Shown here: piece after piece, positions 23,301 to 35,278 of the stretch
Layout of the letters: each line of letters opens with the position of its first letter
Position numbering within the stretch: position 1 is the stretch's first letter
Source of the DNA: Agroathelia rolfsii
Lineage: Eukaryota; Basidiomycota; Agaricomycetes; Amylocorticiales; Amylocorticiaceae
DNA: 64,000 bases
Assembly: GCA_018343915.1 (NCBI GenBank)
Contig: JABRWF010000001.1
Span: 2,356,001-2,420,000 of the forward strand
Direction: 5' to 3'
The notes under the pieces: generated by a model
What the model saw: the letters and a program-made list of their open reading frames with translations, nothing else
Database searches by the model: none
Told to the model about the DNA's origin: nothing
Translations under genes and position numbers: made by a program

Positions 23301-26300
23301 TGGGTTCACAGAGAACGTCGACTTCGCAGAATTTGTGGCCGATATATCCTTTTCGTCTATCGCATTGATCTGGGATTGCTGTGGCACGACCGCTTGACTT
23401 GCGTCACCGCGAACGGAGGAAATGAGAGAGTGCAGCAGATGAAGTAGCTTGTTCTGAAGGTCGAAGCGTTTCTTGTGTACGCAAATGTACAGTCGACCGA
23501 CTACCGCAGTTTCAATTGCATCGGAAGTGACTCTGTCGACTTCGCCACGTGCAATGATCCCTTGCAATAAATCCACTGCCGTTGACTGCAAGAGAGCATT
23601 GTGTCCCTTCAGCGTAGTACTTGCCGAGTCTCTGGGTTCTGACGTCAAGATGTTTGTGAGAATAAGCACGATAACATCGAGGTATGATGCATCTGAAGAG
23701 ACGCCAGCTGAAGGGAAAATGCATAAGCATCGAAGAATGGGTTCCAGGGGGGTGCACATACATTGTTCCGATCTTTGCACCAAGCCTGGGTGATTTGCAC
23801 GTTTGATGAGAGATCCCTTGACAGTTTTTACGAATCCTTGGCCACCAAAACGAATTACAGAAAGCAAAGTTTCCATAATGTGGTTCGTATACCGTGAATC
23901 AAATGGTTGTTCATAAAGGAAGCCAGGTATTTCCTTTTCATGAACTTTGACCATCACCCTCTGACGACGGATGGCCGGGTCAAGGAGGTCATAAAGGATG
24001 GGATCTAGGACACTGGGCTCCATATTTTTATGAGTAAATGAATAATGATATCAAATTTCGGAAATTTCATGTACCGAATGTATGACTTCAAACTGCTGCG
24101 CATCCATGTTTCGCCGATACGACGAAGCCTAGGATCTTCTGACTTGAGAGTGTCGAGAATGATTACCATTGGAACTTTGAGGCGGAAACCAGGCATTATA
24201 TTATCCTCTGCGTCACATCGATGAGTAAACCAGGATGACATGGGAAAGCTCAACACTATTCATTACCTGTTAATCGCCATAAAACCCCAAATATGTCGTA
24301 TATCTCGATACGTTGTCCGGAAGACGCCAGATGGTGAGCAATGATGGACTCAACGTGTGGGTGTTTCGTTGCTGCCTCCAAAGACCAGATGAGACTGACA
24401 GCGCGGACATGATACATAGCAAAAGATGGACGCAGATATTGCAAAAGCTGATATATAAAAAAGTGAGATGCTGTTGGGCGTAATTCAACAGATAAATACC
24501 TTGTTTATTAGTCTTATCATGATGGGACGATCATCAATTGAGAGTGGAGGGGTTATCGAATTGCTTGAATGGATAACGACAGTAATGGAAACGATGTGGT
24601 CGAGTAATGTAAAATCACACTCCTTCGTCGTCTTGAGCAATTTGTCATGAGTTGTAAATAATTACGCTACGTACCTGCAGCTCCAAGGCTTCCAAAATAG
24701 ACAGTAACCAAGCACAAGGCTCCCAATCTAATGAAAGTTGTTGATTTGGGGTTCCATTGACCAGCCTACCAAGAATCGAAAGGCTGCTGATGATCACACT
24801 TTTATTGTGAGACAAAGATGGCGCGTTGGAAGTTTGCCGTAGATTTTGGACAGCGCATGTACTAATGTGCAATAATCCGTGAATAGATGTCACAAGGGGC
24901 GTCTTCTTGTTGCAATCTTCAACATTCCCTTGTGTCGACGTGAGATTGATGTCGTAAAAGCGAGATGCAAAGGCTATGGGATTGGATACGGAATCGTCTT
25001 CCGCAACATCAGGGCCAAGCTTTGGTCTGTCGAATGATGATGATGATGGTATATGTTCGAGGGTATCGGAAAGCAGTTGAAAACCTTCGCTAGTGGCCTC
25101 TGAGTTTATGCGAGACGGATTTTGAATTGACAATAACTAAAATCTTTTGAATGAGCCAAGCGTTAGACGAAGAGACAGGCCACATTACATGAAATGTGCT
25201 AATCACAGTCGTAAACAAGATTGGCAGGTGAATAGTTTGCGTTTCTTCGTCGTGTGCGAATGTCTTGAGAACAAACTGCGCCATACGAATCGCCTATCCT
25301 AAAATGATCAGTTACTATCTTCCAAACTGAACGCCCGACTAACCTCTAATGATGAGCTATCATTTTGTAGTTCATGTACTACGGACTGCAGCAGCTGTCG
25401 CCAGATGATATGAGGCTCGATTGCTTCATAGACTGTGCTTGCTGTAAGGAAAATCTGGATAAATTAATTGTCAGTGGAGTGATCCCAGCCCGTCGATTTG
25501 ATAGCGATTCTCACATCCTCTGATTCTCTAGACTTAGTCTCCACTAATTTCTTGATAGCTCTTAGTGTGTCCAGAATCATAGCATCAGTCAGCGGTACGC
25601 CTATCTCCCACTTGTCTTGTAGTGAGACGAAGACTTTGAAAGGTCGAGATTCTGAATATTCCTGAGGGGGTGAGAACATGTCTTCCTATACAGATGGTAA
25701 GCTTTGAGGTTAGGCGAACGTAGCTGCGGCAGACATACGCGAAGCGTTTCTTTCAAGAGACCTAGAGCATGGTTCTTGAAATATTCAACTTGTTGCTCGC
25801 TCTTCTCAGCAGGACCGAGTAACCAGGTATAAAGACGTCTGTTCAGCGAGAGGTCACGTCGAAGAACAACTCCAGTTGCAGATCTCATCAGGGTCTTTCT
25901 GTCCTCGACCTTTGCTTTGACGATAGCGGCACTGTCTAGTTTCATAGATTGCACCAGAAGGTCCAAAGCCCCTCGCCGAACAAGTAGATCATCATCTTCT
26001 AGGGCAGCAGAAAATGCGCGGATCATGAGACCGATATCACGCCCAACAATCGCCGTAATGTCTGGGATAGTGCATCAGCAGCTGAGGTACTCAAGATTGC
26101 ACATAGCTACGTACCTTCATCATTGTTGAATCGAGGAAGTCGCCTGGACAAAAAATTGAGTGACGACCCGCGTGCGGAAGGCTTCGTGAGCATCACAAGC
26201 CAGACGTTCTGGAAAAAGAACGAGGGCGACACGGTCCCCGACAATTTATCAAGAAGTCCCAGAACCTAATAGCGAACATCGGGTCTATATATTATATACT

Positions 26301-27140
26301 AGGAAAGAGACCCGACGTACTTTATCGAAGAACTCGCCTGTCTCCTCCTCTAAGCCAGGGAGGAGTGCCAAAATGAAGGATTTCATGATGGGGCGCAAAC
26401 CTTCTTGTAGAGGAAGATAGTGTGTGTCATACAGGTTGAGTAGAGTCGGCTAAGATCAATGTCATTTCAACATGTGGAGATATATAGGTTCGTGAAACAT
26501 GCCTTAACGGATGTTGCTGCATATTCGAAAAATGGAAATAGGCCTGAAGACCAGAGGGGCAGATCTCGACCAAGACCTTCGGACTGAGAGATGTTTGAGA
26601 AAACGCTGCAGCGTAGAGAGATGCATAACGTCTTACGCCTAGGACAGCCAGAATGTGTGCATACACCTCCAACGCCCGTTGATGCACACCAGTGGGTAGG
26701 GCTGGGTTGAGGCACTGGGATAGTCGCTTGGCGACGACGAGCTTTCTTGGAATCTCTTTGAATTGCATGTACGATTGAAATGTCTATCAGGATAACACTG
26801 TATATGAGGCCATCGTGTATATACAATATCCCAAATATCTGATTCCCACGCACCTTCAGCAGCTGCTTCAGGAAAGCGATGCAGTCTGCCCACTCATGAA
26901 CATTATCAAACGAGTTCAAGCATTTCTCGACTTGCTGCGTGTACTTCTTGTATTTGGGATCCGCCGCGTAGAGTTGTTGTGCACTGGCTATGAGTTGACA
27001 AGTATGAGAATCCGATTCATGATTGAGTATAACTTGACGAGTTGACGACGCCAGATGAGAAGCGTACTACCCAACATAGATCCACTGCGAGTGTTCGCAA
27101 TACCGCCTCTAGTCTGAGGAGTCTGTGAATTTGATGCCAT
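20376..27140 (-). CDS. DOP1: Dopey/Dop1 family Golgi-endosome trafficking protein
   Basis: This is the longest gene in the window: ATG at 27,138-27,140, stop at 20,376-20,378, with many small introns. After a short variable start, the Dopey N-terminal domain is clear: DPKYKKYTQQVEKCLNSF, then NEWADC-like HEWADCIAFLKQLL, FKEIPRKLVVAKRLSQCLN and PALPTGVHQRALEVY. The far end carries the conserved C-terminal block with FWPVILTEL, VSASKLLDLLIVLQ and HQWIFITDTVDAVY. Between them lie helical Leu-rich repeats typical of these very large scaffolds. Dop1 works with the Mon2 Arf-GEF-like protein and a flippase in endosome-to-Golgi transport and is essential in yeast. Exon borders in the middle of the gene were not all resolved, so the exact length is uncertain. 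Conservation at both ends argues the gene is intact. Confidence 0.9.
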
Positions 27141-27485
27141 GATAGATATCACGCAAGCTTAGAGTCCAGGTGTCACAGAGATTTCGTAGATAGATGTGTG
27201 AGGCCCAGCCCCTCAAGATGACACGGCGGCAAGAGTTGGAGATGATGAAGTTTCCGGCAAGTTCAGTTACAGCAGGGGCTACTAGCCAATCCGGCGCTTG
27301 TCAATGGCGTAACTTTAGAACCGCCACATCATCATTACGCATTACCGCATCGCACCAACAGACTTGGATTCTCCAGAGAAAACATAAATTATGTATGGTA
27401 TCACAATACAAAAAACACTAATGTATATAAGTCCCAAAAAAAAAGGCATCGAAAACAGTGGTGTACAGTGGCACAATTACTTGCT
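27141..27485. other. intergenic stretch between Dop1 and the AT-hook-like gene
   Basis: This 345-base stretch contains the Dop1 promoter and the 3' end of the next minus-strand gene. I see no supported gene or RNA. Confidence 0.55.
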
Positions 27486-29018
27486 TCATGACGCCGGTAC
27501 AGGCGCAGACGTCTCAAGCTCCAAGTCAGCGACTGCATCCGGGACCACTGACACAGGCTCATCATCATCGTCCGCAGTCACAGTGGTGCGCAGTTTGGTC
27601 GATTCCTTAACAACATGTAAATCAGGTGCTGTTGATGCTGCGCGCGACCCTGCTTCACTAGCGTTCGATACGACTGATGGGGTTTTCGGAGGCCGTCCTT
27701 TAATTTTACCGATACCAGTACCCAGCGGTGCAGATAATGAAGCGGACAAAGCAGCAACTTTGAAGCTTGTACCCAAAGGGAATTGACCCATGGCTGAAGC
27801 GGAGACCTCCCCCGGAGTCGAAGGCTGTACCTTCATAACGGACGCCGCAGTAATCGAGCTAGCCAGCTCGGATTCCTTCTCACCGGCCCAGCAACGGGCG
27901 AACCAGCGGCCACCAGCAATACCCTTGATTTCTCGGTTGGCGGGGCGCCAGCGACGCACTTTCAGCGCAGATTTATTTAATATCAAAGGAGGAGCGAAAC
28001 CTGTCTGGATCTTGGCTGGCTGCTGTACGGGGAATGGCTTTGTGGGGAGGGGATAAACGGGTAGGGGAACACCTTCGAGACTGAATTCCTCGAGCGAGGG
28101 CAGCGTAGATAAGAGTGGGAGGTTGTCGGGTTCAGGTGAACCAATGTCGCGGGGTATTGTACCAGGCGAAGATACAGCAGTTACAGAATGATCTATTCAA
28201 TAATATTGGCTTAGAAAATTCACGAATACTGCAATCATCAAAAACTTACCTTCATTTGTTACAACAGACTCCTCCGGCGCAAGTGTAGGTTGACTTCCGG
28301 TGCGGCTGAGTTGAGGTGCAATCAATTTCGGAGCTCTGAGGTAACGATTTTATGTTTAAGCTCTGGAATGACAAACAAAGCAGACAGGAGCGTACTTTCC
28401 ACGGCCCCGGCCTGACGAAGATGCAGCCCCCATCTTTCGAGGGCCTCCACGCTTCTTAGTAGCTGTTTTGGAAGCTGGAATACGCAGAAGTGGAATCTCC
28501 CCCTGCCCCTCTGTCTCACGACCAGGGGCACTATCCTCTTGATCGATTGTGTCGTCGTCTTCGAGCGGTGTGTCGACCGAAGCCGCATCTCCACGAGGTC
28601 CACCACGACGATGGAGGCTACCGCTAGCATCAAGGGACTCGTCGAATTGCCTCCCGTCATCTTCGCTTCGTTTGGAAGACTTTGTCCGTTTCCGTTTCCC
28701 CTTAGAAGGAGTTGTGACGACATCATCTGCCCCCTTTGGGTTCAAGACAAAGGTAGAAGAAGAGGCTGGTAAGTTCGACGGTGCTATAGGCATGTCAGAG
28801 TCGTCATCAATGAGTTGGTCCTCTTCTTCCTCCTCTTCCTCTGCTTCTTCATTTTCCTCTTCTTGATCGCTAGAAGGTGGCATGGGTGTCCGGGGAAGTT
28901 TGAGGAGAAGACGTTTATTAGTACTAGAGGGCCGTGAGGGCCCAGGTGATGCGACCTGAGATAGAGTCGATATTCCTGGGGTGTCCATAACTATGTCTTC
29001 TTCGTGTTCAGACTGCAT
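27486..29018 (-). CDS. acidic, AT-hook-like nuclear protein of unknown function
   Basis: Read from the ATG at 29,016-29,018 to the stop at 27,486-27,488, with introns near 28,340-28,390 and 28,190-28,250. The first ~70 residues end in a Glu run (EEEEEEEDQLIDDD). Basic patches follow: KGKRKRTKSSKR, a likely nuclear signal, then KKRGGPRK, GRGRGK and later KGRPPK, which resemble AT-hook cores. A middle block with VRRWRPANREIKG and GRWFARCWAG looks the best ordered and may be a small conserved domain. I do not recognise the protein with certainty. The mix of acidic tract, AT-hook-like patches and a Trp-containing block recalls small subunits of chromatin remodellers such as INO80 Ies4, but that is a weak comparison. 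A nuclear, DNA-associated role is the modest inference. Confidence 0.65.
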
Positions 29019-29553
29019 AATGTGCGTGTAACTTGAGGTGGCTTTTGTCCTGACGGGATGACCTTAAATTCCACTGATTGGATGTGCGAAAGAGGAAGTA
29101 ACAACGTATACGAGCTGGACCAAATACTGGCCGTGACGAGATTAGTGACATTGTCTCGAGCTGTTTCCGCTTACATAGCGTTGGATGAAGTCAACCGCTG
29201 CAGCTAACAGCTGTGCGTCTTGACCATGTACATGTACTTCATAACGCACTCAACACAAGCCAAAAGAGATGCATTATATTACTACTACTATTATATCGAT
29301 GATCTACTCTCCTTACAATGCACAGGTGAACACTGCCGCTGTCTTTTCGATTACTCTAGCTTTTCCTCAGCATGACATGGAAATATAGTAAGACGAGTTC
29401 CTGCTCCTAATAATATGACAGCTTAAAAAAAAAAAACAAAAACAAAAACAAAAACAAAAACAAAAAACAAAAAAAAATTAGCAAAACAAGCAACAAATTT
29501 GAAAAACTAATGCTCGAGGATGACAGCGAAATAGAATATGAGATGATGATAAT
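29019..29553. other. intergenic stretch with an A-rich microsatellite
   Basis: These 535 bases lie between two minus-strand genes. They hold the promoter of the AT-hook-like gene, a short ACT repeat near 29,280, a simple-sequence A/C tract at 29,425-29,477 and the 3' flank of the next gene. No gene is supported. Confidence 0.6.
29425..29477. repeat. AAAAAC-type microsatellite
   Basis: An A run is followed by about five copies of CAAAAA, then further A-rich sequence. This is ordinary replication-slippage repeat DNA in a 3' flank. The unit count may vary between strains. Confidence 0.85.
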
Positions 29554-30657
29554 TTATAGGGTCCCACTTAGATCAACAAATCTGACAGTGCTTTGTAGAG
29601 GATGATGAGAGCCATGGGTGTGTTGCACGATGCGTCCATTAGACATATGAGAACCTCCTGGATTGACAGGGGCGGGTAAACCCATGACTGCTAGATGGGA
29701 CTCTGCGGAAGTGTTCTTTGAGGCCATCTTGCTGTTATGCCATTTGATACGTTCTGGGTCATCCCTGCACAAGAAAATGATATTCAATATCGCTCTCTCC
29801 CCAGCTGTATGAAGTAGATCGCACCATGTTGTATTCCAGCTACGCTGGTCAAGAGGGGATAACCGAACGAGGATTGCTTCAGAGGACTCTGGCCAAAGCT
29901 TTTGGTGCAGTGCGATCAAAGGTGCTTCCTCAATAGAGGACTTTCCAGGAGGCGTATTCGTATCAGCAAGCAAGAGGAAACCGGTCTGTATGTTTCCCAA
30001 GTTTAGAAAATGTATGATGATCCAAGGGGCTCCAAAAGTATTTACCTTTGCCAGCTTGGCCATATCCCAAATGGCACAGGTATTCCACGGGCAGTTCAAT
30101 CCCGTCAGAGGACGAATACCTTCCCCATCGAAGTGATGGCCTTCAAGGGCTTTGCCGACGATCAATGTCCCTACATCGGACAAAGTAATGTAAGGTTAAG
30201 CTCCAAAAACTATTTGTCTTGGCGGCTTACTGTCGTTGAAAAGCGATAACATTTTTTTTACTTGGCGTGCATCGATCGAGAGCTCGACGCTGAGGAATAT
30301 TATATGGGATACACCGAATGTATGCGCCTTCACGATGGGCGCGTTCAGAGGCGTGGTGAATCCCCATGGCTGCACTGGAAGCAGCACAAACCCCGAGAGA
30401 TCTTTGCTGGCCTGGATGGCCTCGCTTAGGCCTTGGTCAGCTCCATCATACTATGGAAGGAGTCAGACAAATTTTCATATCTCCGAGACAAAGCTGAAAC
30501 ATACCACGACAATGACATGAGTAGCAAAAGTTGAAGCGCGCTGTGCGGCCTGAATAAGTCCAGTGAGGGAGCATGACTGCCTGTTTGCTTGTCTACGATG
30601 AATGCGGATGACTGCTGCGAGCGAGATGGGAGAGCCAGCGTGATGGTAGTGATTCAT
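29554..30657 (-). CDS. hypothetical protein, possibly glycosyltransferase-like (GT-A type)
   Basis: Starts at the ATG at 30,655-30,657 (MNHYHHAGS) and ends at 29,554-29,556, with three short introns near 30,455-30,505, 30,180-30,230 and 29,985-30,045. The N-terminal layout, an alpha-beta pattern with HVIVVVYDGADQG, then LNAPIVKAHTFGVSHIIF and an Ile-Asp pair (ELSIDAR), resembles the nucleotide-sugar fold of GT-A glycosyltransferases. NCPWNTCAIWDM further on could be a substrate loop. I cannot find a clear metal-binding DxD, so the enzyme class is a guess. No signal peptide or membrane helix is evident. The last ~60 residues are His/Ser-rich and probably disordered. Its homologues, if any, may be confined to fungi and some bacteria. 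Confidence 0.55.
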
Positions 30658-31895
30658 AGCAGAGAGGTAGTATTCAGATCAAGCGCGACAGTGAGATGTC
30701 GAGGGGGTCGAGCAGTGCCTCAGACTGGATGGGGAGCTGGGTGCACAGTGGCTGATTATATATGTGTGCGGACAATGGCAACGCATCACAGGCCTGGTAC
30801 CGCCATGAAACTGCCAGTGGCTGCAGTGAAAGATCTGAATCACTTAAGTTTTCATTCGGCTCGCCTCCCAATCCGGCTGCAGTGGCCGACCCTGCATATC
30901 ACGTGACATATCCATTCTAATTTTCCTTCAACCCCCTGAGTAAGACGATACCCCTTGCCCGAATCACTGATTATCACAATTCTTGTAGGGCTTGGTGCAA
31001 ATCTTGCGGTCCTGGTGCATTCATCCTTGGCTAAATCTGTTCAGGTAGACTTGCTCGAGGTGCAACGTGGACTGCAAGCCCTTTCCATTTATGGGTACTG
31101 CACTACTTAAAGCTCGATGCTGTAATGTATTATAAATATACCACTCCAAATCAACCGCCGAACCAAGACAGTTGACTTTCGGCGGATCATTGGTACCTCG
31201 GAGCATTTTGTTCGGCGTTGCGTCGCAGGCAGTGCAACCAGAGAAAGAGCAGAGCGCGCCAGGCATAGTTACGTTGAGCTGAGCCAGGCACGCTTGGCTT
31301 TTTGGATACTGTACATGTAACATTGTTGCATCCTTCCTTATCCAAGCGATGTTAATCGCTAAAACCAGGCTCCATGTCCACATCTAGAAAACACGCACCG
31401 CAACGACATGCTCACCGTCGACGTGGGTGTGCGCTGGCTTGACGCCTCAATCTTCTCAGTTTTTGCCTTGATAATTGGTGTCATCATGATCGTGATCAGT
31501 CCTCTAAAAGGGGACCTGCCACGTTGGTCTATGTGCGTTAATAGCCAAGTGTTACAAGCGCTATTGATTCATTCATCAAGGCTATGGATAATGATGCTGA
31601 TGCTCCGACCTTGTCTCTTTTGTCTACCAGGAGACCGGTACGACCGAATGTATGAATACCATGCGCCGGGCAAATTCATTTAGATTTAGATATTACTAAA
31701 ATGGACAAATCGGAAAGCATGCCAGATGCTTCAAATAAAAATAGTCGGTTAAGTTCAAGAAAGCGGATGAAAGCGAACAGTACTAAATCAAAAGGAGATG
31801 AAAGAAAAGATAAGTGCACGTTGTGATCGGTGAGGCCGTGTTTATCGTGGCAACTGCAGCCGATTTGTTCCTCTTTGTTTGCTTGATGAATCCGT
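30658..31895. other. gene-poor stretch with one doubtful small ORF
   Basis: This 1.24 kb stretch holds the upstream region of the glycosyltransferase-like gene and the 3' flank of the CAP-protein gene. The only reading frame I would not dismiss outright is the minus-strand one at 31,021-31,383, listed separately. No RNA gene or repeat is evident. Confidence 0.5.
31021..31383 (-). CDS. doubtful small cysteine-containing protein
   Basis: An uninterrupted 120-residue frame starts at MWTWSLVLAINIAW, which could be a weak signal peptide. Four cysteines cluster in the middle (ALCSFSGCTACDATP plus an upstream QAC). It has no recognised domain, no introns in a region where most genes have several, and no conserved neighbour. 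It may be a small secreted protein of the effector-like kind that fungi have in large numbers, or simply a chance frame. Confidence 0.25.
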   Translation of the reverse strand: MWTWSLVLAINIAWIRKDATMLHVQYPKSQACLAQLNVTMPGALCSFSGCTACDATPNKMLRGTNDPPKVNCLGSAVDLEWYIYNTLQHRALSSAVPINGKGLQSTLHLEQVYLNRFSQG

Positions 31896-33431
31896 TTATT
31901 GCACATTCTCCCTGTAGATTGAAAATATATTAAAATCAAATCATTTTATGGAAGGATGAAAGAAGGAAATGTACTCACGCAAACTCGCCGATGACGTTGC
32001 CTTGAGTGAAGTACTCGCATACGACATACTTGGCAAGCTAGGATAGGAAACAAAACGTAAGTTTTACAATACAAGTCCGATCATGGCTGAAGACATACAC
32101 CATAGCTCGATGGGAAGATACCGCTGCATTCGGTAGAGGCACATCCAAGCTGTGAAGTTGCCTTCCAAACAACCTGGGTAAAGTGCGATGGCACCGGGTT
32201 ACTGGCGTCATATTGAGCTGCAGTGTACGATAAGTATCAAAAGGAGAGATAGGAGATATATGAGAAAACACGTACAGGACTCATCGGTCCAAGACTTGAT
32301 GGCCGCGGCGATATCATAGCTTGACCCGGTTCCGGCAGCAAGGTTCTCTGGATACAGATAGTGTGGATAAGATTTTCCATCCGTACTTGCAAAAAAAGGA
32401 AGGCCATTGAAAGAAAGTTATCTATTACCTCCGAACGGGCCGAGTGATCCACCTGAATGTTCAAATACACAGTTGTTCGCCCATTCCTGCGCCTTGCTAG
32501 CCAACGTGTTGTTCCAGGTCAAAGCAGATGCTCCGTATTGAGCACGGAAGGTATTGTGAGCGTCAAGATATTGCTGCTCATCACTGCTAGATGTATCAGA
32601 ACTCGAGCTGCTGGTACTCGAGCTCGAGCTTGAGCTGGTGCTGGTGCTGGAACTGCTGGTATAAGTAGAGGAACTCGAATAAGAGCTTGAACTCGAGCTC
32701 GAGCTGAAAGTCGAAGATGAAGCTTCCTCAAAGAATGTTGTGGTGCTGCTAACTTCGTTGAATTGATTAGTAGTCGAAGAGCTTAATGTGGTAGTTGCGA
32801 ATGTGGTAGTGGGTGTGTATGTTGTGCTTGGTGTGTACGTTGTGCTTGGTGTGTAGGTGGTAGTGGGGATCGAAGATGTGGTCGGCTGAATGGTGGTAGA
32901 AGGGGGTGGAGGCGGCGTGGATGATGATGACTCCACGCTCGAAGAGGAGGCTTCCAAGGACGAGCTTGAAGGCACTGGGATATCTGACGAGCTCGAGGAA
33001 GTGACAGAAGAGAAATTTGAAGGAATGCTTGACGCTGATGGTAAAATCACCATGGTTGGGGAGAATGTCTCGCTCGTTGACTGAGGAGCAGGGCTCGATG
33101 AGGCGGTGGCAGAGCTAGAGATGACAAAATGAATATTCAAGTCGATGAGAGCATAAGAGAACAAGAAGATTACTAACACAGCTGCCGCCGCTGATGATCC
33201 ACAAGCTTGAGATGCGATGGCACTCATTGATTCTTCGGCAGGCTTGAGCACTGGGCCCCAAGGATCAGTACCCATAGTTGAACCGGGCCAGCCCCATTTG
33301 CCTTTGCAGGCAGCGACACAACTGCTAGAATCCCTATGGCGTCGAGCACAAGCAGGGCCAGCAGTCACTCCCTGGATGGCAAGCAGAGAAAACAGCACTG
33401 TAGTCAAGGTAGAGCGCACGTATTGCACCAT
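31896..33431 (-). CDS. secreted CAP/PR-1-like protein with Ser/Thr-rich stalk
   Basis: Starts at the ATG at 33,429-33,431. A signal peptide (MVQYVRSTLTTVLFSLLAIQ, ending near VTAG) is followed by a Cys-containing head with KGKWGWPGSTMGTDPWGPV. A long mucin-like region of Ser, Thr and Pro follows (33,130-32,580), including TYTPST repeats, probably heavily O-glycosylated. The C-terminal half is a CAP domain: AHNTFRAQYGASALTWNN, NNCVFEHSGG, SHFTQVVWKAT and a Cys-rich end. The conserved His of HSGG and of SHFTQVVW are both present. The last exon adds ENVQ and a stop at 31,896. CAP proteins in fungi bind sterols or act at host or cell-wall surfaces; the ligand here is unknown. The head-stalk-CAP order suggests a cell-wall-spanning protein. 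Confidence 0.88.
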
Positions 33432-34208
33432 ATTTTAAGAAGAATCTGAAAGAACACAAGCTGATGAAAGAATGGATTGGAAGTAAAGGAAAGACAGTTA
33501 AGAAATTCTCGTGTGCCGACCAGTGAATGGGATCAAGCGGCAGAAGAGAAAGGTGAGAAGGAAAGAGGAAAAGGTTGGAAAGTTGCAGGGTTGCAGACCG
33601 AAAAGGTTTAAAGATGAAACTGAGAGAGCGACGCGAATACAACCGCGCTGTTCATCATGGTTGTCGCTATGGACATTGTATGCGATCGCGACCAGAGGAG
33701 CAACGAATCCCAGGAGCAATGCACTGACACATGGCCGTGCCCGCTAAGTACTCTTAGCGTTGAATTAAAATGTAGCCCAGAGAAGAGATACATTTGCCGA
33801 CAGCGCATACGGCCCCAGTTGTGATCAGACTTTAGTTATCGTTGTGTAGTGAGTGGAATGATCTCATTGCGAGTCCATCAGTCGGTCCGCTGGGGAAATT
33901 GTTTCCGGAGGCAGTCGTCGGGATAATAACCGCCGGAAGCGCTCACCTCAGGTCCCCTTCACTGGTCCCTCGACTCGATCAACTTGAACCTGTGAGAAAA
34001 GCGAGCCAGCCAGTATTCAGTTAAAAGCTAGATATAATTACGTTTGTCCTTGTACTTGGACGCGGTACGCGGACAAACGAATAAAGTAACTACTACAGAA
34101 ATTCGTAGCTACATACTACAGTCACGCTCCGCGTGACTGTGACTCTGTCACTCCTATCGAGGCATGGATTGCTTATACCAACAGAACCCATTTCCATCCA
34201 ACGACAAT
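33432..34208. other. divergent promoter region, CAP protein (minus) and EMC7 (plus)
   Basis: These 777 bases lie between divergent start codons. The right part holds a perfect 10-bp inverted repeat (34,118-34,140) close to EMC7, followed by further GTGACTSTG-like repeats. The left half holds short open frames on both strands with no recognisable motif. I treat the whole as promoter and 5' UTR sequence. Confidence 0.55.
34118..34140. repeat. perfect inverted repeat, 10-bp arms, 3-base loop
   Basis: ACAGTCACGC (34,118-34,127) and its exact reverse complement (34,131-34,140) flank TCC. A second GTGACT-like copy follows within 15 bases. It lies about 70 bp upstream of the EMC7 start, so it could be a protein-binding palindrome in the promoter or a hairpin in a long 5' UTR. 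Confidence 0.7.
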
Positions 34209-35278
34209 ATGCTGCGAAATCTAGGCGCTCTGCTGCTGACTCTACTGGCCTTGTACATATTTCATTTTGCCTCCTAACCCCTTGGCTCTAAAAATTGACT
34301 GTTTCTGTCTCCAGTTGCTGGCACCTGGTCCGCGCTACTGATATCCACGGCAAAGTTGTCTGGAATGACGTCTGTTCTAGTGTGTTGCTGTGACACATAT
34401 ACAAGGCCGAATACCCTCTGATCTACTTTCAGGCTATACTGAACTTGGTCAGGCTGCGGTTGTCCTGGATAACGGCCTCTTGTATTCCGCAGGCATAACC
34501 CACACCGGTCAATTCGTCATGTATGCACTTTTCATTCTACATACCTATTCACCACACTTACTTTCATTCCCGGTCTCCCTGAAATACTTGAAGATCAAAT
34601 GTGTCCGATGGCACATACATACTTTCCGTTCGCTCACACGATCATCTCTTCGACCAAGTTAGTTGCTCTGTTGCTTGCCGTAAATGCTATTTCAACTTAT
34701 TCATTGTAGCTTCGAGTTGATATCCGTGCCTCATCGCCATTACCTGAGGTGCGACACTACTCATCGGGATCGCCCTTGAACCCCCCGTCGTCAGTTACAC
34801 TGCCCTTTCCGCTGGCACTACAGCCCCGAGCTAAACACTCGTATTTCACACCCCGCGAGTCTTTCAACTTGGTTGGGATGTTCCGCAATCCTATGATGCT
34901 CATGATGGTCTTCGCCGGGATTATGATGCTTGCCATGCCTTACCTTATGGTGAGTAATTGTGTATATGGCAAACACCGACACGTGTTGAGTATCATTAGA
35001 AAAACCTTGATCCGGAGACATTACAAGAATTCAATGAACGGCACGCCAAGGTTGCCAGCATTCAAAACAGTATGGCTAGTGGAGACATGAAGTCAGGGTA
35101 AAGTACCGGCAACTATAGCTATTTCTCAAGCCCTACTAATTTGAGTAAATGCTGTTCAAGGTTGAGTACCCTTCTGAGTGTTGACGATGAAAAGTCCTCT
35201 GCGACATCGTCGAGTGCTAAAACGCAATCGGGGTCGACACAACATCGGAAACCTGCGAATAGAAACAAGCGTAAATAG
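34209..35278 (+). CDS. EMC7: ER membrane protein complex subunit 7
   Basis: Exons from 34,209-34,252 and 34,315 onward join with several short introns to a stop at 35,276-35,278, about 245 residues. The start MLRNLGALLLTLLAFCW is a signal peptide. The lumenal beta-sandwich carries DIHGKVVWNDVC, AVVLDNG and DGTYILSVRSHDHLFDQLRV. Near 34,850, YFTPRESFNLVGMFRNPM leads into one hydrophobic helix (MLMMVFAGIMMLAMPYLM), and the C-terminal tail is Ser-rich and ends in basic KPANRNKRK. That plan (signal, beta-sandwich, one anchor, cytosolic tail) is the EMC7 plan. EMC inserts tail-anchored and multi-pass proteins into the ER. It is transcribed away from the CAP gene. Confidence 0.9.

Noticed and set aside
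32890..33084. Plus-strand acidic frame opposite the CAP-protein stalk.
   Set aside because: It is the reverse reading of Ser codons in the stalk, which give Glu/Asp-rich sequence by chance.
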